The notes under the pieces: model-generated
Databases searched by the model: none
What the model was told of the DNA's origin: nothing
What the model saw: the letters and a program-made list of their open reading frames with translations, nothing else
Shown here: one piece after another, positions 53,264 to 61,334 of the stretch
Layout: each line of letters opens with the position of its first letter
How positions within the stretch are numbered: the stretch's first letter is position 1
NCBI GenBank assembly: GCA_964607515.1
Contig: CAZSKU010000004.1
Location: 1 to 64,000 of the forward strand
Source of the DNA: UBA6080 sp964607515
GTDB lineage: Bacteria; Fermentibacterota; Fermentibacteria; Fermentibacterales; JCC-6
Length of the DNA stretch: 64,000 bases
Direction: 5' to 3'
Position numbers and translations under genes: made by a program

Positions 53264-54482
53264 CGGCACCGTCCTCCCTCCGGGCGAGGAATACACCGAA
53301 AGCCTTGAACATCCATGCCTGGTTCCAGCGGAGATGAACTGCTCTGTTCTTCAGCCGCCGGCCCCGGCGGAATATGAAACCACCTGCCCAGGGGTCCCAG
53401 AGAAGTTCCACCGCCCTGGACAGAACCCTCCTGGCCTCCCGGCGCATTCCGAAACCGCACAGGGTCACCGCCCCCTGGGCGAAGCAGTGGGGATCCAGGG
53501 GATACGTGGAGTGGCTGAAGTACCGGGCGGTGCCGTCCTTCAGGAACAGCCGGTCCATGTAGTAACCGAGTCCACGGTTCATGGCATGGGCGAACTCCGA
53601 AGTGCCCAGAAGGGCCGAAATCTCCCTCAGGGTGTCCAGCACGAAGCCGGTGTGAAGGCCGTCAATCCACCGCCAGTGGGGGGCTTCCCCGTAGTGCCAT
53701 CCTCCGTCGGGCAACTGCCTTTCGACCACGAATCTGCAAGCCTCCAGAGCGGTCTTCCGCCGCCTCCCTCCGGGATCCGAACCGGGGAGGACCGCCGCCC
53801 GGGCCAGTATCTTGGCGGCGAACAGGGAGGCGTTGTAGACCCTGGACCGGTCCCGGGGCGAGTAGCTGAAACAGACGCCGCCCCCTTCCCGGAAAACCCT
53901 GAGATGCCCTTCCACGAAATCGGCCAACCTGCCGACCGCGTTGCCGAAGAAGGGGCTTTCCGAGTCACGCAGGGCGTCCAGCACGAAGCTGGAGCACACC
54001 ACCGTCGGCGCCCAGGCGGGCTGCAGAAAGGCTTTCCCCTGCCAGGGAAAGTCGTAGCCCCAGGCGAAGGTACCCGCTTCGGCGGCCTCCTCCACGGAGA
54101 TATCGCTTCTCAAGGCACGATCCGGGGAGAATGCCGGAGATCCGTCGGGCCGCGAAGCCAGGCTCATGATCATCTGTTCGAGCCGGCCGATCACTCCCTC
54201 CCGATTCCCGCAGCTCCGCCCCCCGTCCGAACCCAGGCCGCCGAGAAAGAGGGCGAGCCCCTTGGGGTTCAGTCCGGGAGGTATCCCCAGGAAGCGTCTG
54301 AGGTTCACGGGAGAGTTCTTGACCGCCTGTATGACCCCGAGCCGCAGGAGTCTGGACCGGCCGAGAATCGGCGCCAACCGACGGCTGTTGAGGCCGTCGT
54401 AGGGGTCGGTTCCCCGAAAATTCCTTTCCTCGGCCCAGGCCAGGATCCTGTCGGATACCTCCCGGAACCGGGCGTCATCCAT
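53247..54482 (-). CDS. Alpha/alpha-toroid protein of polysaccharide loci
   Basis: A 411-residue protein from the ATG at 54482, 3 bp after the bi-domain oxidoreductase stop. Repeated helical hairpins with aromatic-rich turns (WGYDFPWQGKAFLQP, DGGWHYGEAPHWRWIDGLHTGFVLDTL, RYFSHSTYPLDPHCFAQGA) indicate an (alpha/alpha)6 or terpenoid-cyclase-like toroid. Similar unnamed proteins occur beside bi-domain oxidoreductases and heparinase-like genes. It may be a lyase, an epimerase or a binding protein acting on uronic-acid-containing glycan. No signal peptide is evident. Function unproven. Confidence 0.65.
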   Translation of the reverse strand: MDDARFREVSDRILAWAEERNFRGTDPYDGLNSRRLAPILGRSRLLRLGVIQAVKNSPVNLRRFLGIPPGLNPKGLALFLGGLGSDGGRSCGNREGVIGRLEQMIMSLASRPDGSPAFSPDRALRSDISVEEAAEAGTFAWGYDFPWQGKAFLQPAWAPTVVCSSFVLDALRDSESPFFGNAVGRLADFVEGHLRVFREGGGVCFSYSPRDRSRVYNASLFAAKILARAAVLPGSDPGGRRRKTALEACRFVVERQLPDGGWHYGEAPHWRWIDGLHTGFVLDTLREISALLGTSEFAHAMNRGLGYYMDRLFLKDGTARYFSHSTYPLDPHCFAQGAVTLCGFGMRREARRVLSRAVELLWDPWAGGFIFRRGRRLKNRAVHLRWNQAWMFKAFGVFLARREDGAGEDMV

Positions 54483-54485
54483 GGG

Positions 54486-56645
54486 TCAGATCGTTTCGGG
54501 ACGAAGCCGCACCTGGGCTTCCGTCTTCAGGCTTTCCAGAATGGCGAATCCCGCCAGGGTGGTAAGGATCTGGGACTCCATGGGAATCGCAGGAACACCC
54601 GTTTCCAGTGCATCCAGGAAAGCGGCGACCTCCCGGGCGTGCCCCTTGCCGGAGAACCTTCTCACTGTCTTTCTACCGGCGGTATAGGCCTCGACCCTGC
54701 CGAAGTTGTCTATGACCGCGCTGCGGCCACAGCCGTGGATCTCGAAACGCTCCTTGGGCATGGCTTTCCCGCCCACCGCGGTGTAGAGCACGGTTCCCAC
54801 CGAACCGTCGGAGAAGGAAAGCCCGATCACCACGTTGTCCTCGGGAACCATGGAGGTGTCCGGGGTGCGGACGCACATGGCGTGGACCGTCTCCACGGCG
54901 GCCCGGGTCATGAACTGCATCAGGTCGGTGAAGTGGCAGACTTCCCCCAGAATCCTTCCGCCCCCCTCCGGGGACTGGGTCCAGTGATCCCGGGGCACGA
55001 ACCCGGCGTTCACCCGGTAAGACATGGTCAGAGGACCGCAGCCGCCCATGTGGTCTGCGGCGGCCCGGGCGGCATCGGAAAACCTCCTGTTGAAACCCAC
55101 CTGAACCATGACTCCGGTTTCCTTTTGAAGCGCTGCTATCTCCCGGAGTTCCTCCATGGTGAGACAGAGGGGTTTCTCCACGAAGACCGGCTTGCCCCCC
55201 CGAAGGCATCCCGCCACGGCCGCGCCGTGAGTGTCATGTCTGGTCGCCACGATCACCGCACCGGTCTCCGGATCAGAAATCAGGTCGTCCATCCCGCCCA
55301 CGGCCCTTCGGAAGCCCAGCCTGGCGCCGGTGTCGGCGGCGGTGAGACCACTTTTCGTGGCCACCGCCGACAGGAAGACCCGGCGGTCCCTTCTGAGGGT
55401 GGGCAGCAGGAAGGTCTGGGCGAAGGATCCGGGTCCCGCCAGACCTACTCCTATCCGGGCGGGCCCGACCGGTCGGGCAGCGGCCTTCAGCGGGACCTGA
55501 CGGACGGTTTCCCTCCGGGCCTCCGGGTACTCGATGAGTATTCCGCAGAAGGGCTCTTTCCTGTCGGCGATCATCCCGTAGGCATCGGGCGCCGAGTCCA
55601 GGGGGAACACGTGGGTGGTCAGCTTCAGGGGGTCCACCGCTCCCGAGGCCATGCCGTCCAGCACAGCCTCCATGTTCCTGCCCTCGGTCCAGCGGACGTA
55701 GGGGAAAGGGTAGTCCCTTCCGGCCTCCTCGTAACCCGGATCGTACCTTCCCGGACCGTAGGAGCAGGATACGGTGAAGCGCAGCTCCTTCCGATAGTAG
55801 GTCTCCCGGGGGAGGTTCATGCCCACGGATCCCACCACCACGACCCTCCCCTTCCGGCGGGTGACATCGCCTGCCAACTCCACCGGATGGTTCCCGGAGG
55901 TTCCCGCGCAGACAATGGTCATGTCCGTCCCCCGGCCCCGGGTAAAGCCCTCCAGCAGGGCTTCCACCGGGTCGACCCCCGCCACGGCCCCCTGTTCTAT
56001 GGAGCCTGCGCCCAGGGCCAGATCCACCTGGCTCCGGTCCGTATCCACGCCGAACACCCGGCATCCGCTGGCCCTGAGGAGCTGGCACGCCAGCTGGCCC
56101 ACGATGCCCAGGCCGATCACCAGGGCAGAGTCGCCGTAGGTCGGTTCCGCCAGTCTCACCCCCTGAAGCGAGATCGAGGCGATTGTGGTGTAGGCCGCGA
56201 CCCGGGGGTCCACTCCCGGGGGAACCCTGACCGCCAGGTTCGACGGGATCACCGCCTGGTCGGCGTGGTTGGCGTAGCCTCCGCCGGCGCAGGCCACCAG
56301 GTCGCCGGGTCTGAGGTCGCATCCGTCCGCGGACGTTTCGAGAACCCGGCCGCAGAGGCTGTAGCCCAGGGGTTGAGCTCCTTCCAGCCTGCTTTTCACC
56401 TTCATGTAGGTGGCTTTCAGCCCCAGGGTTCTGGCCATTCCCAGCACCTGGGCGGCCTGGGCTGGCTTCGCCCGGGCCTTTCCGATGAGCGACATCCGGC
56501 CGGCTATCACCTTGCCGCCCTCGGTGCCGGCGCTCACCGCGGAGAAGAGGGTGGCCACCCGGATGAATCCCGGAGCAAGCACCGGGTCGGGCGCATCATA
56601 AACGGCCACCGAGCCGTCGCTGAGTTTCTGGCCCAGTATTCTCAA
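54486..56645 (-). CDS. Bi-domain oxidoreductase (zinc-type ADH plus Gfo/Idh/MocA)
   Basis: About 719 residues from the TTG at 56645 (GGGGGGACC upstream), the normal size of this fused family. Residues 1 to about 400 form an MDR alcohol dehydrogenase-like module with ALVIGLGIVGQLACQLL for NAD(P) binding. Residues from about 430 form a Gfo/Idh/MocA module with IGVGLAGPGSFAQ, VIVATRHDTH and the catalytic VEKPLCLT. Such fusions are found almost only in polysaccharide loci and presumably oxidise or epimerise a sugar, but the substrate is unknown. It leads a coupled minus-strand operon with the toroid and DUF354 genes. Confidence 0.9.
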   Translation of the reverse strand: MRILGQKLSDGSVAVYDAPDPVLAPGFIRVATLFSAVSAGTEGGKVIAGRMSLIGKARAKPAQAAQVLGMARTLGLKATYMKVKSRLEGAQPLGYSLCGRVLETSADGCDLRPGDLVACAGGGYANHADQAVIPSNLAVRVPPGVDPRVAAYTTIASISLQGVRLAEPTYGDSALVIGLGIVGQLACQLLRASGCRVFGVDTDRSQVDLALGAGSIEQGAVAGVDPVEALLEGFTRGRGTDMTIVCAGTSGNHPVELAGDVTRRKGRVVVVGSVGMNLPRETYYRKELRFTVSCSYGPGRYDPGYEEAGRDYPFPYVRWTEGRNMEAVLDGMASGAVDPLKLTTHVFPLDSAPDAYGMIADRKEPFCGILIEYPEARRETVRQVPLKAAARPVGPARIGVGLAGPGSFAQTFLLPTLRRDRRVFLSAVATKSGLTAADTGARLGFRRAVGGMDDLISDPETGAVIVATRHDTHGAAVAGCLRGGKPVFVEKPLCLTMEELREIAALQKETGVMVQVGFNRRFSDAARAAADHMGGCGPLTMSYRVNAGFVPRDHWTQSPEGGGRILGEVCHFTDLMQFMTRAAVETVHAMCVRTPDTSMVPEDNVVIGLSFSDGSVGTVLYTAVGGKAMPKERFEIHGCGRSAVIDNFGRVEAYTAGRKTVRRFSGKGHAREVAAFLDALETGVPAIPMESQILTTLAGFAILESLKTEAQVRLRPETI

Positions 56646-56750
56646 TCGGTCCCCCCGTTGTCTGTTTTCCCAAGCATCAACAATAACCCTGAACGAAGGC
56701 TCCTGGAAGTACCGGCAGGGGCGGTATATTTCCGCCGGGAGGCTGATCGG

Positions 56751-57182
56751 TTGAAAAGGGGAATCCTGACGGAAGCGGCCGAGTTCCTGTGGGCGGGTTT
56801 TCTGGTGCACACCATAGTCCCGTTCCTGTGGTTCTCCATGGTCGCCGGAATCGTGGCAGCAGTGGTGGACCTGGTCCAGTTCTTCAGGTACAGCCGGGCG
56901 TTTCCCGGAGAAAGCTTCACGGGAACCGCCGTTGCGGGAACGATGGGCGCGGCCATGTTCGGGACTTCCCTGCTTTGCGTCCTGAGAATTGGCCGTACCC
57001 GGGAAGCTTCCGTCCTGCTGGGCATTTCTTCGGCATTCGCCTTTGCGTTGGCCTTTCTTCCCAGACCCGGAATCGGCACCGCCGATGGCGGGGAGATTTT
57101 TGCGTACATCGGAGGGCTTGGACTCCTGGCGGCGGCGCTTCTGGCCCTTCGCCCGGGCGAAGCCCAGGACTGCCGGAATTGA
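56751..57182 (+). CDS. Small four-helix integral membrane protein
   Basis: The TTG at 56751 has GGGAGG 8 bp upstream and gives 143 residues. Four hydrophobic segments are apparent (IVPFLWFSMVAGIVAAVVDLV; VAGTMGAAMFGTSLLCVL; VLLGISSAFAFALAFL; IFAYIGGLGLLAAALLAL). No family recognised. It is divergent from the bi-domain oxidoreductase. The frame is open far upstream on this strand, but that extension is antisense to known genes and not coding. Confidence 0.6.
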   Translation: MKRGILTEAAEFLWAGFLVHTIVPFLWFSMVAGIVAAVVDLVQFFRYSRAFPGESFTGTAVAGTMGAAMFGTSLLCVLRIGRTREASVLLGISSAFAFALAFLPRPGIGTADGGEIFAYIGGLGLLAAALLALRPGEAQDCRN

Positions 57183-57257
57183 CGTAAGCCCCTAAAGGGT
57201 CTATTCTTTCATTCACAGGACGAAACGGCGCTCGAAACAGGCTGAGGGGGTGTCTCC

Positions 57258-57650
57258 ATGAGCAACATCGTGGTTCACTTCGCCGACGGCACCGTGCTGA
57301 AGGGCATCACCAGGGACTTCTTTCCCAACAGGAGCACATTCCACCTCGTCTCTCCGGAAGACCCCACGGTCATGTCCGATGTGGATGTGGGCGAACTGAA
57401 GGCGGTGTTCTTCGTCAAGGACTTCCAGGGGAATCCGCACTACGTGGACAAGAAAGGGTTCGACCCGGATTTCAGGATGAGCGGCAAGCGCCTGAGAGTA
57501 ACCTTCCTGGACGGCGAAGTGTTCTACGGAATCAGTCAGGGGTACCATCCGGAGGGCCTCGGGTTCTTTATAACCCCGGTGGACCCCGATTCCAACAACA
57601 TCCGGGCCTTTATCGTCAACGCCTCGGTGCTACGGGCGGAAACCATCTGA
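57258..57650 (+). CDS. Conserved hypothetical beta-rich protein
   Basis: A 130-residue protein with a clear ATG and GAGGGGG upstream. Two similar halves each carry a short beta motif: VHFADGTVLKGITRDFFP followed by FHLVSPEDP, and VTFLDGEVFYGISQGYHPEGLGFFITP. The internal repeat suggests a duplicated small barrel (the type sometimes seen near PilZ or chemotaxis genes). It has no signal or membrane segment. Function unknown. The next gene begins 53 bp downstream. Confidence 0.65.
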   Translation: MSNIVVHFADGTVLKGITRDFFPNRSTFHLVSPEDPTVMSDVDVGELKAVFFVKDFQGNPHYVDKKGFDPDFRMSGKRLRVTFLDGEVFYGISQGYHPEGLGFFITPVDPDSNNIRAFIVNASVLRAETI

Positions 57651-57703
57651 GATTCCCTCCTTTTCCGGAACCTTCCGGGCCATATCCGCCGCCTCCCGAC
57701 CCG

Positions 57704-58660
57704 GTGACCGCCGCCGCCTGTCGCTGGCTGTTGTCCGGAGGGACCCAGGGCGGATACAGCGGCCCGTTTCCCCGGAAAGACCACCAGCTGGCCCCCCTTC
57801 TATCGCGGGAAACAGGTATCCCTGAGGCCGGGCTGGCCGCCGCCGCGGACTGGCTCCGCCGGGAGACCACGCTGCAACCGGTCCTCAGTCTGCTGGAGCG
57901 AGAGGGAAACTCGGTCTTCACCTTCAAGGGATTCGACCTGGCCAGAAGCGTGTATCCGTTCCCCGCCGGAAGACCCATGGCCGACGTAGATTTCATCCTT
58001 CCCAGGGAGAGTCTTGAATCTGTTCTGAGCGCCTTCGTACGATCCGGCTGGACGGCAGGCGGATCAGGGCTGTGCATGGCGGGGGTGACCTCGGAGCTGA
58101 AACTCAGCCGCAATTCGGTAACCGCGGAACTGCACACCCACGTATTCTTCTACCCCGACCTGTTTCCGGGCCGCCTTCCGGCGGACCTCTACGATGGCGG
58201 AAGGGTTCTCGGGCCTGGTCTTAGGGGCCTTCCCTGGCACAACGCCCTGCTCCTGGTTCTGCTGCACATGCTGGCCAATCCCCGGATCAGGCCGGTCTGG
58301 TGGGTGGATACGGCACTGCTGTGCTCCAGGGTCAGGAGTGAGCGCCTGTGGGGCCGGTTCTGGACGAGCGCCGCCGGCACTGGTCTGGGCCCGGGGATAG
58401 CACGGCTTCTTACGGCGATTGCATCCGGCACCGGCGCCCCGGTGCCCGGAACGATGATCCGGGCCCTGGAGGGGCTGGATAAAAAACGGATGTGGGTTCT
58501 GAGGGCCGTCGGGGCCCCCCGGGGGGTGCCTACCCTCATGGGCCTGCGGCAGATGAACGGGTGGAGGAGGATCGCATGGCTCCATCTCCTGTTCTGGACG
58601 GTTGTATCCGGCGGCAGCGCCCTGGATCGGCGCCGACGCCTGTGGAAGGGGGACCGGTGA
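57704..58660 (+). CDS. Nucleotidyltransferase-family protein (NTP_transf_5 type)
   Basis: A 318-residue protein starting at GTG. FTFKGFDLARSVYP and GRPMADVDFILP reproduce the (K-G), R-x2-x-D-x-D pattern of the uncharacterised nucleotidyltransferase family common in exopolysaccharide and peptide-modification loci. ELHTHVFF contributes the third acidic position. It might transfer a nucleotide to a small molecule or polymer, but the substrate is unknown. It shares GTGA with the nitroreductase-like gene, so they are co-translated. Confidence 0.78.
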   Translation: MTAAACRWLLSGGTQGGYSGPFPRKDHQLAPLLSRETGIPEAGLAAAADWLRRETTLQPVLSLLEREGNSVFTFKGFDLARSVYPFPAGRPMADVDFILPRESLESVLSAFVRSGWTAGGSGLCMAGVTSELKLSRNSVTAELHTHVFFYPDLFPGRLPADLYDGGRVLGPGLRGLPWHNALLLVLLHMLANPRIRPVWWVDTALLCSRVRSERLWGRFWTSAAGTGLGPGIARLLTAIASGTGAPVPGTMIRALEGLDKKRMWVLRAVGAPRGVPTLMGLRQMNGWRRIAWLHLLFWTVVSGGSALDRRRRLWKGDR

Positions 58661-59433
58661 TCGGCAACGAAACCCTTGACCTCCTGATGAACCGGAAGTC
58701 CATCAGGAAGTTCAAACCGGAAGAACCAGGGGAGGACTCCCTCCGGGCGGTGGTCAGGGCGGGCCAGCAAGCCCCCTTCGCCATGCAGCTGGGAAGCGTT
58801 CTCCTCTCTTGCGACTCCCTTGGAAACCCCTTCCACGCCCCTTGGTGCTTCACCGTCTGCGTGGACGTACACCGGGCTGAGAAGGTGATGGAGTCCAGGG
58901 GGTGGAAGAGGGCTGCTTCCGACCTGTACACCCTGCTATTCGGCCTTCAGGACGCCTGCTACATGGCCCAGAACATGGTCATCGCCGGGGAAAGCCTCGG
59001 GCTGGGCAGTTGCTTCATCGGCGCAGCGCCCTTCATGGCGGACAAGATCAGGGAAAGGTACGGCCTTCCGGAGGGGGTGTTCCCGGTGGTGATGCTGGCC
59101 ATGGGATACCCTGACGAGGACCCGCCGGTCCGTCCCCGGTACCCCATGCAATTCCACCTGTTCAAGGGCTCCTATCCGGAATTCACCCCGGAGATGGTGG
59201 CCGTGGCCATGGAGGAGATGGACCGGGGCTATCTCCTTCAGGACTACTACAGAAAAGCTGGATTCATGATCCCCCTGCCCGAAGGGATGGAGGAAAGGTA
59301 CTGCTTCGACGTATACGGCTGGACCGAGCACATATCCAGAAAGCTCGGCCTCTGGGGGGAGGACCCGGCCCCTCTTCTCGAGGCGCTGGACAGCTGCGGC
59401 TTTCACCTGGAAGCCGGGAGGAACGGGCAATGA
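58657..59433 (+). CDS. Nitroreductase-like FMN protein
   Basis: 258 residues from the GTG at 58657 (overlap with the previous stop). MNRKSIRKFKPE near the N-terminus is the FMN-phosphate binding motif of nitroreductases. AQNMVIAGESLGLGSCFIGAAP and VMLAMGYPDEDPP give the rest of the flavin pocket. The C-terminal 80 residues are longer than in minimal family members. Likely a flavin-dependent reductase or oxidase; the substrate is unknown. A 107-bp gap to the next gene shows nothing notable. Confidence 0.85.
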   Translation: MIGNETLDLLMNRKSIRKFKPEEPGEDSLRAVVRAGQQAPFAMQLGSVLLSCDSLGNPFHAPWCFTVCVDVHRAEKVMESRGWKRAASDLYTLLFGLQDACYMAQNMVIAGESLGLGSCFIGAAPFMADKIRERYGLPEGVFPVVMLAMGYPDEDPPVRPRYPMQFHLFKGSYPEFTPEMVAVAMEEMDRGYLLQDYYRKAGFMIPLPEGMEERYCFDVYGWTEHISRKLGLWGEDPAPLLEALDSCGFHLEAGRNGQ

Positions 59434-59540
59434 CCTTCCGGGAAACCGTCCGTTTTCACCGGTACCAGCGCCCCGAGACCTGAGAACCGACCGGAAAGCC
59501 CACTCGGACAGGATTCCCTCGGTAAACCTGGACGTCGGGA

Positions 59541-60716
59541 TTACTGGTTGAGCTGTATCACCGAGAAGGTCAGCCCGGCCAGGGTGGCGAAAAGGGTCAC
59601 GTAGTCCCGGTTCCTGGCCATCCAGCTGTAACCCACTTCGATGGAGCTGTTGCCCGGTATGGGCAGGCTGTCCCTGGAGTCCACCTCCAGAACCCCCCCC
59701 GAATGGGTGACCCTGATGTCCCTGGTGTCGGCCTCGGTGGAGAACCCGCCCGCCGCCTGAATGTACCAGTCTACCCCTGCGCCCGGGCGGAAAAGCACCA
59801 GTCCCGGATTCTGGACGGCCCCGCCCACGAAGACGGTATTCTCCTCGGGAACCAGGTTGAGGGTGTCTCCCGGAGACAGGGTGTACTCGGCGTAGCCCCC
59901 GTCCCATCTCCAGACCGGAACGGTTCCGCCTCCCATGACGGAAACATACGATGCCGGAAGGTCCACGTCGCCCTGCACCAGGATGGCCTCAGCCATCAGA
60001 TCCGATACAGGCATGCCATCGGAGCCGATGTCGTGGGTGGAGAGCCCTTCGGAACTAAGGATGAACACGGGATGCCCGCAGGGAAGCACCTCCACCATGA
60101 CCAGCCCGTCCAGCATCGGGTCGGAGCGGAGAACACCCGTGGAGGGGTCCATGGAGAGGTCCACCGGAACCGCTTCCCCCGAGCTGCTGAATGCCCGTCC
60201 GAACTGGCTGCCGTACAGCCTGACGCCTCCTGCTTCCCGGATGGCGTCGGAAACCCTCTGAGTGGCGTACATGGAGTACCTTCCCGGGTTGTCCACCATG
60301 CCCCGGACTTCCATGTTGACCATCCTGGGAAAGCTCAGGGAAAGGCCGGCCCGCAGGGACGGAAAACAGCTTCTGACCTGGGCGTCCAGGGCCGCCTGGG
60401 CTTCGTTTATGCTCCTGCCCTCCACGTGGAGTGAACCGATGCCGGAGACGTTCAGCCGGCCGTCCAGGGTGACCTGACACTGGTCCATGGGAAGGACGCC
60501 CACGGAGAGCAGGTACTCCGACACCCCGCCCTCTATGGTCACCAGGAGCATGTCCCCAGGGGCGAGACGGTATGCGTCCCGATCCACCGGGACCACTGGG
60601 ATAGCCTCTTGAAGGGCCTTCATCGGTTCGGCAGCCTGGTCGAGGGATAATCCGGCCCCGGGTGTTCCCGCGGTGATCGGCAGCTGTGCCGCCAGCATTG
60701 CTATTATGAAAACCAT
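59541..60716 (-). CDS. Wza-like polysaccharide export protein with SLBB domains
   Basis: The ATG at 60716 (GAAGGAA upstream) gives 391 residues with a signal peptide (MVFIIAMLAAQLPITAG); no lipobox Cys is seen. YRLAPGDMLLVTIEGG opens the Poly_export domain. At least two SLBB/soluble-ligand regions follow (VEVRGMVDNPGRYSM; FVGGAVQNPGLVLFRPG). A C-terminal hydrophobic segment (DYVTLFATLAGLTFSVIQL) replaces the usual amphipathic helix. It probably forms part of the envelope-spanning export channel for the polymer. No Wzc-type kinase or Wzz is in the window. Confidence 0.88.
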   Translation of the reverse strand: MVFIIAMLAAQLPITAGTPGAGLSLDQAAEPMKALQEAIPVVPVDRDAYRLAPGDMLLVTIEGGVSEYLLSVGVLPMDQCQVTLDGRLNVSGIGSLHVEGRSINEAQAALDAQVRSCFPSLRAGLSLSFPRMVNMEVRGMVDNPGRYSMYATQRVSDAIREAGGVRLYGSQFGRAFSSSGEAVPVDLSMDPSTGVLRSDPMLDGLVMVEVLPCGHPVFILSSEGLSTHDIGSDGMPVSDLMAEAILVQGDVDLPASYVSVMGGGTVPVWRWDGGYAEYTLSPGDTLNLVPEENTVFVGGAVQNPGLVLFRPGAGVDWYIQAAGGFSTEADTRDIRVTHSGGVLEVDSRDSLPIPGNSSIEVGYSWMARNRDYVTLFATLAGLTFSVIQLNQ

Positions 60717-60899
60717 CGGGTTCCTTCGCCTTTCAGGGTGGGTCAAACCGGCGCCGCCTGCCGGGCGCAACTCACTGGCGGGTGACTATAACCTTCCCCT
60801 CGGCGGCAGGTCAATCTTGCGGCCCGGAAGGTTCTGGCGGCAAGGGTTCGGGGCTCTTATCTTTCTTCCCGGAACTGAAAGCGGCCGGAAGGAGGGATT

Positions 60900-61307
60900 A
60901 TGACCGCTGATCTGGAATCCCGGGCGGAAGAAGCCCTGGCCGCCGGGGCGGACAGGATCACCGGCGACGACCTTCGCGGGGTTCTCGAGAAGGAAAGCTC
61001 CGTCCTGGGAACCGCCGCCGGAAGCCGTCATCTCTCGGCTTTCCTGGAGGATCTGAAACTCCTTTACCACATGCTGCGGGACTACGTTGCCGGCAGGTAC
61101 AGGAAGGTTCCGTGGAACACGGTGGCCGCCACGGTCACCACCTTTCTGTACATCCTGAACCCTCTGGACCTGATGCCCGACTTCATCCCGGGAATCGGTT
61201 ACCTGGACGACGGTGTGGTGGTGGCGCTGGCGCTGAAACTGGTGGCCAGGGACATCGGAAACTACAGGAGCTGGAGACGTGTTTCTCCGGAGGATAGGGC
61301 TCCCTGA
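60900..61307 (+). CDS. DUF1232 (YkvA-like) membrane protein
   Basis: A 135-residue protein with GGAAGGAGGG before its ATG. YILNPLDLMPDFIPGIGYLDD followed by VVALALKLV is the DUF1232 signature, a short membrane-embedded motif. A polar N-terminal half of about 70 residues precedes it. Function unknown. It lies 27 bp upstream of the phosphatase gene and may be co-transcribed. The 183-bp gap before it is shared with the divergent export gene and includes a TATAAC box near 60787. Confidence 0.88.
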   Translation: MTADLESRAEEALAAGADRITGDDLRGVLEKESSVLGTAAGSRHLSAFLEDLKLLYHMLRDYVAGRYRKVPWNTVAATVTTFLYILNPLDLMPDFIPGIGYLDDGVVVALALKLVARDIGNYRSWRRVSPEDRAP

Positions 61308-61334
61308 CCCTTCCCCCGGAAGGAGTGATTCGGT

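Noticed and set aside
53166..57182. A 1338-codon open frame on the plus strand
   Set aside because: It is antisense to the DUF354, toroid and bi-domain genes, with low-complexity Gly/Arg/His-rich translation typical of high-GC shadow frames. Only the last 143 codons (56751-57182) have a start site and helices of their own.
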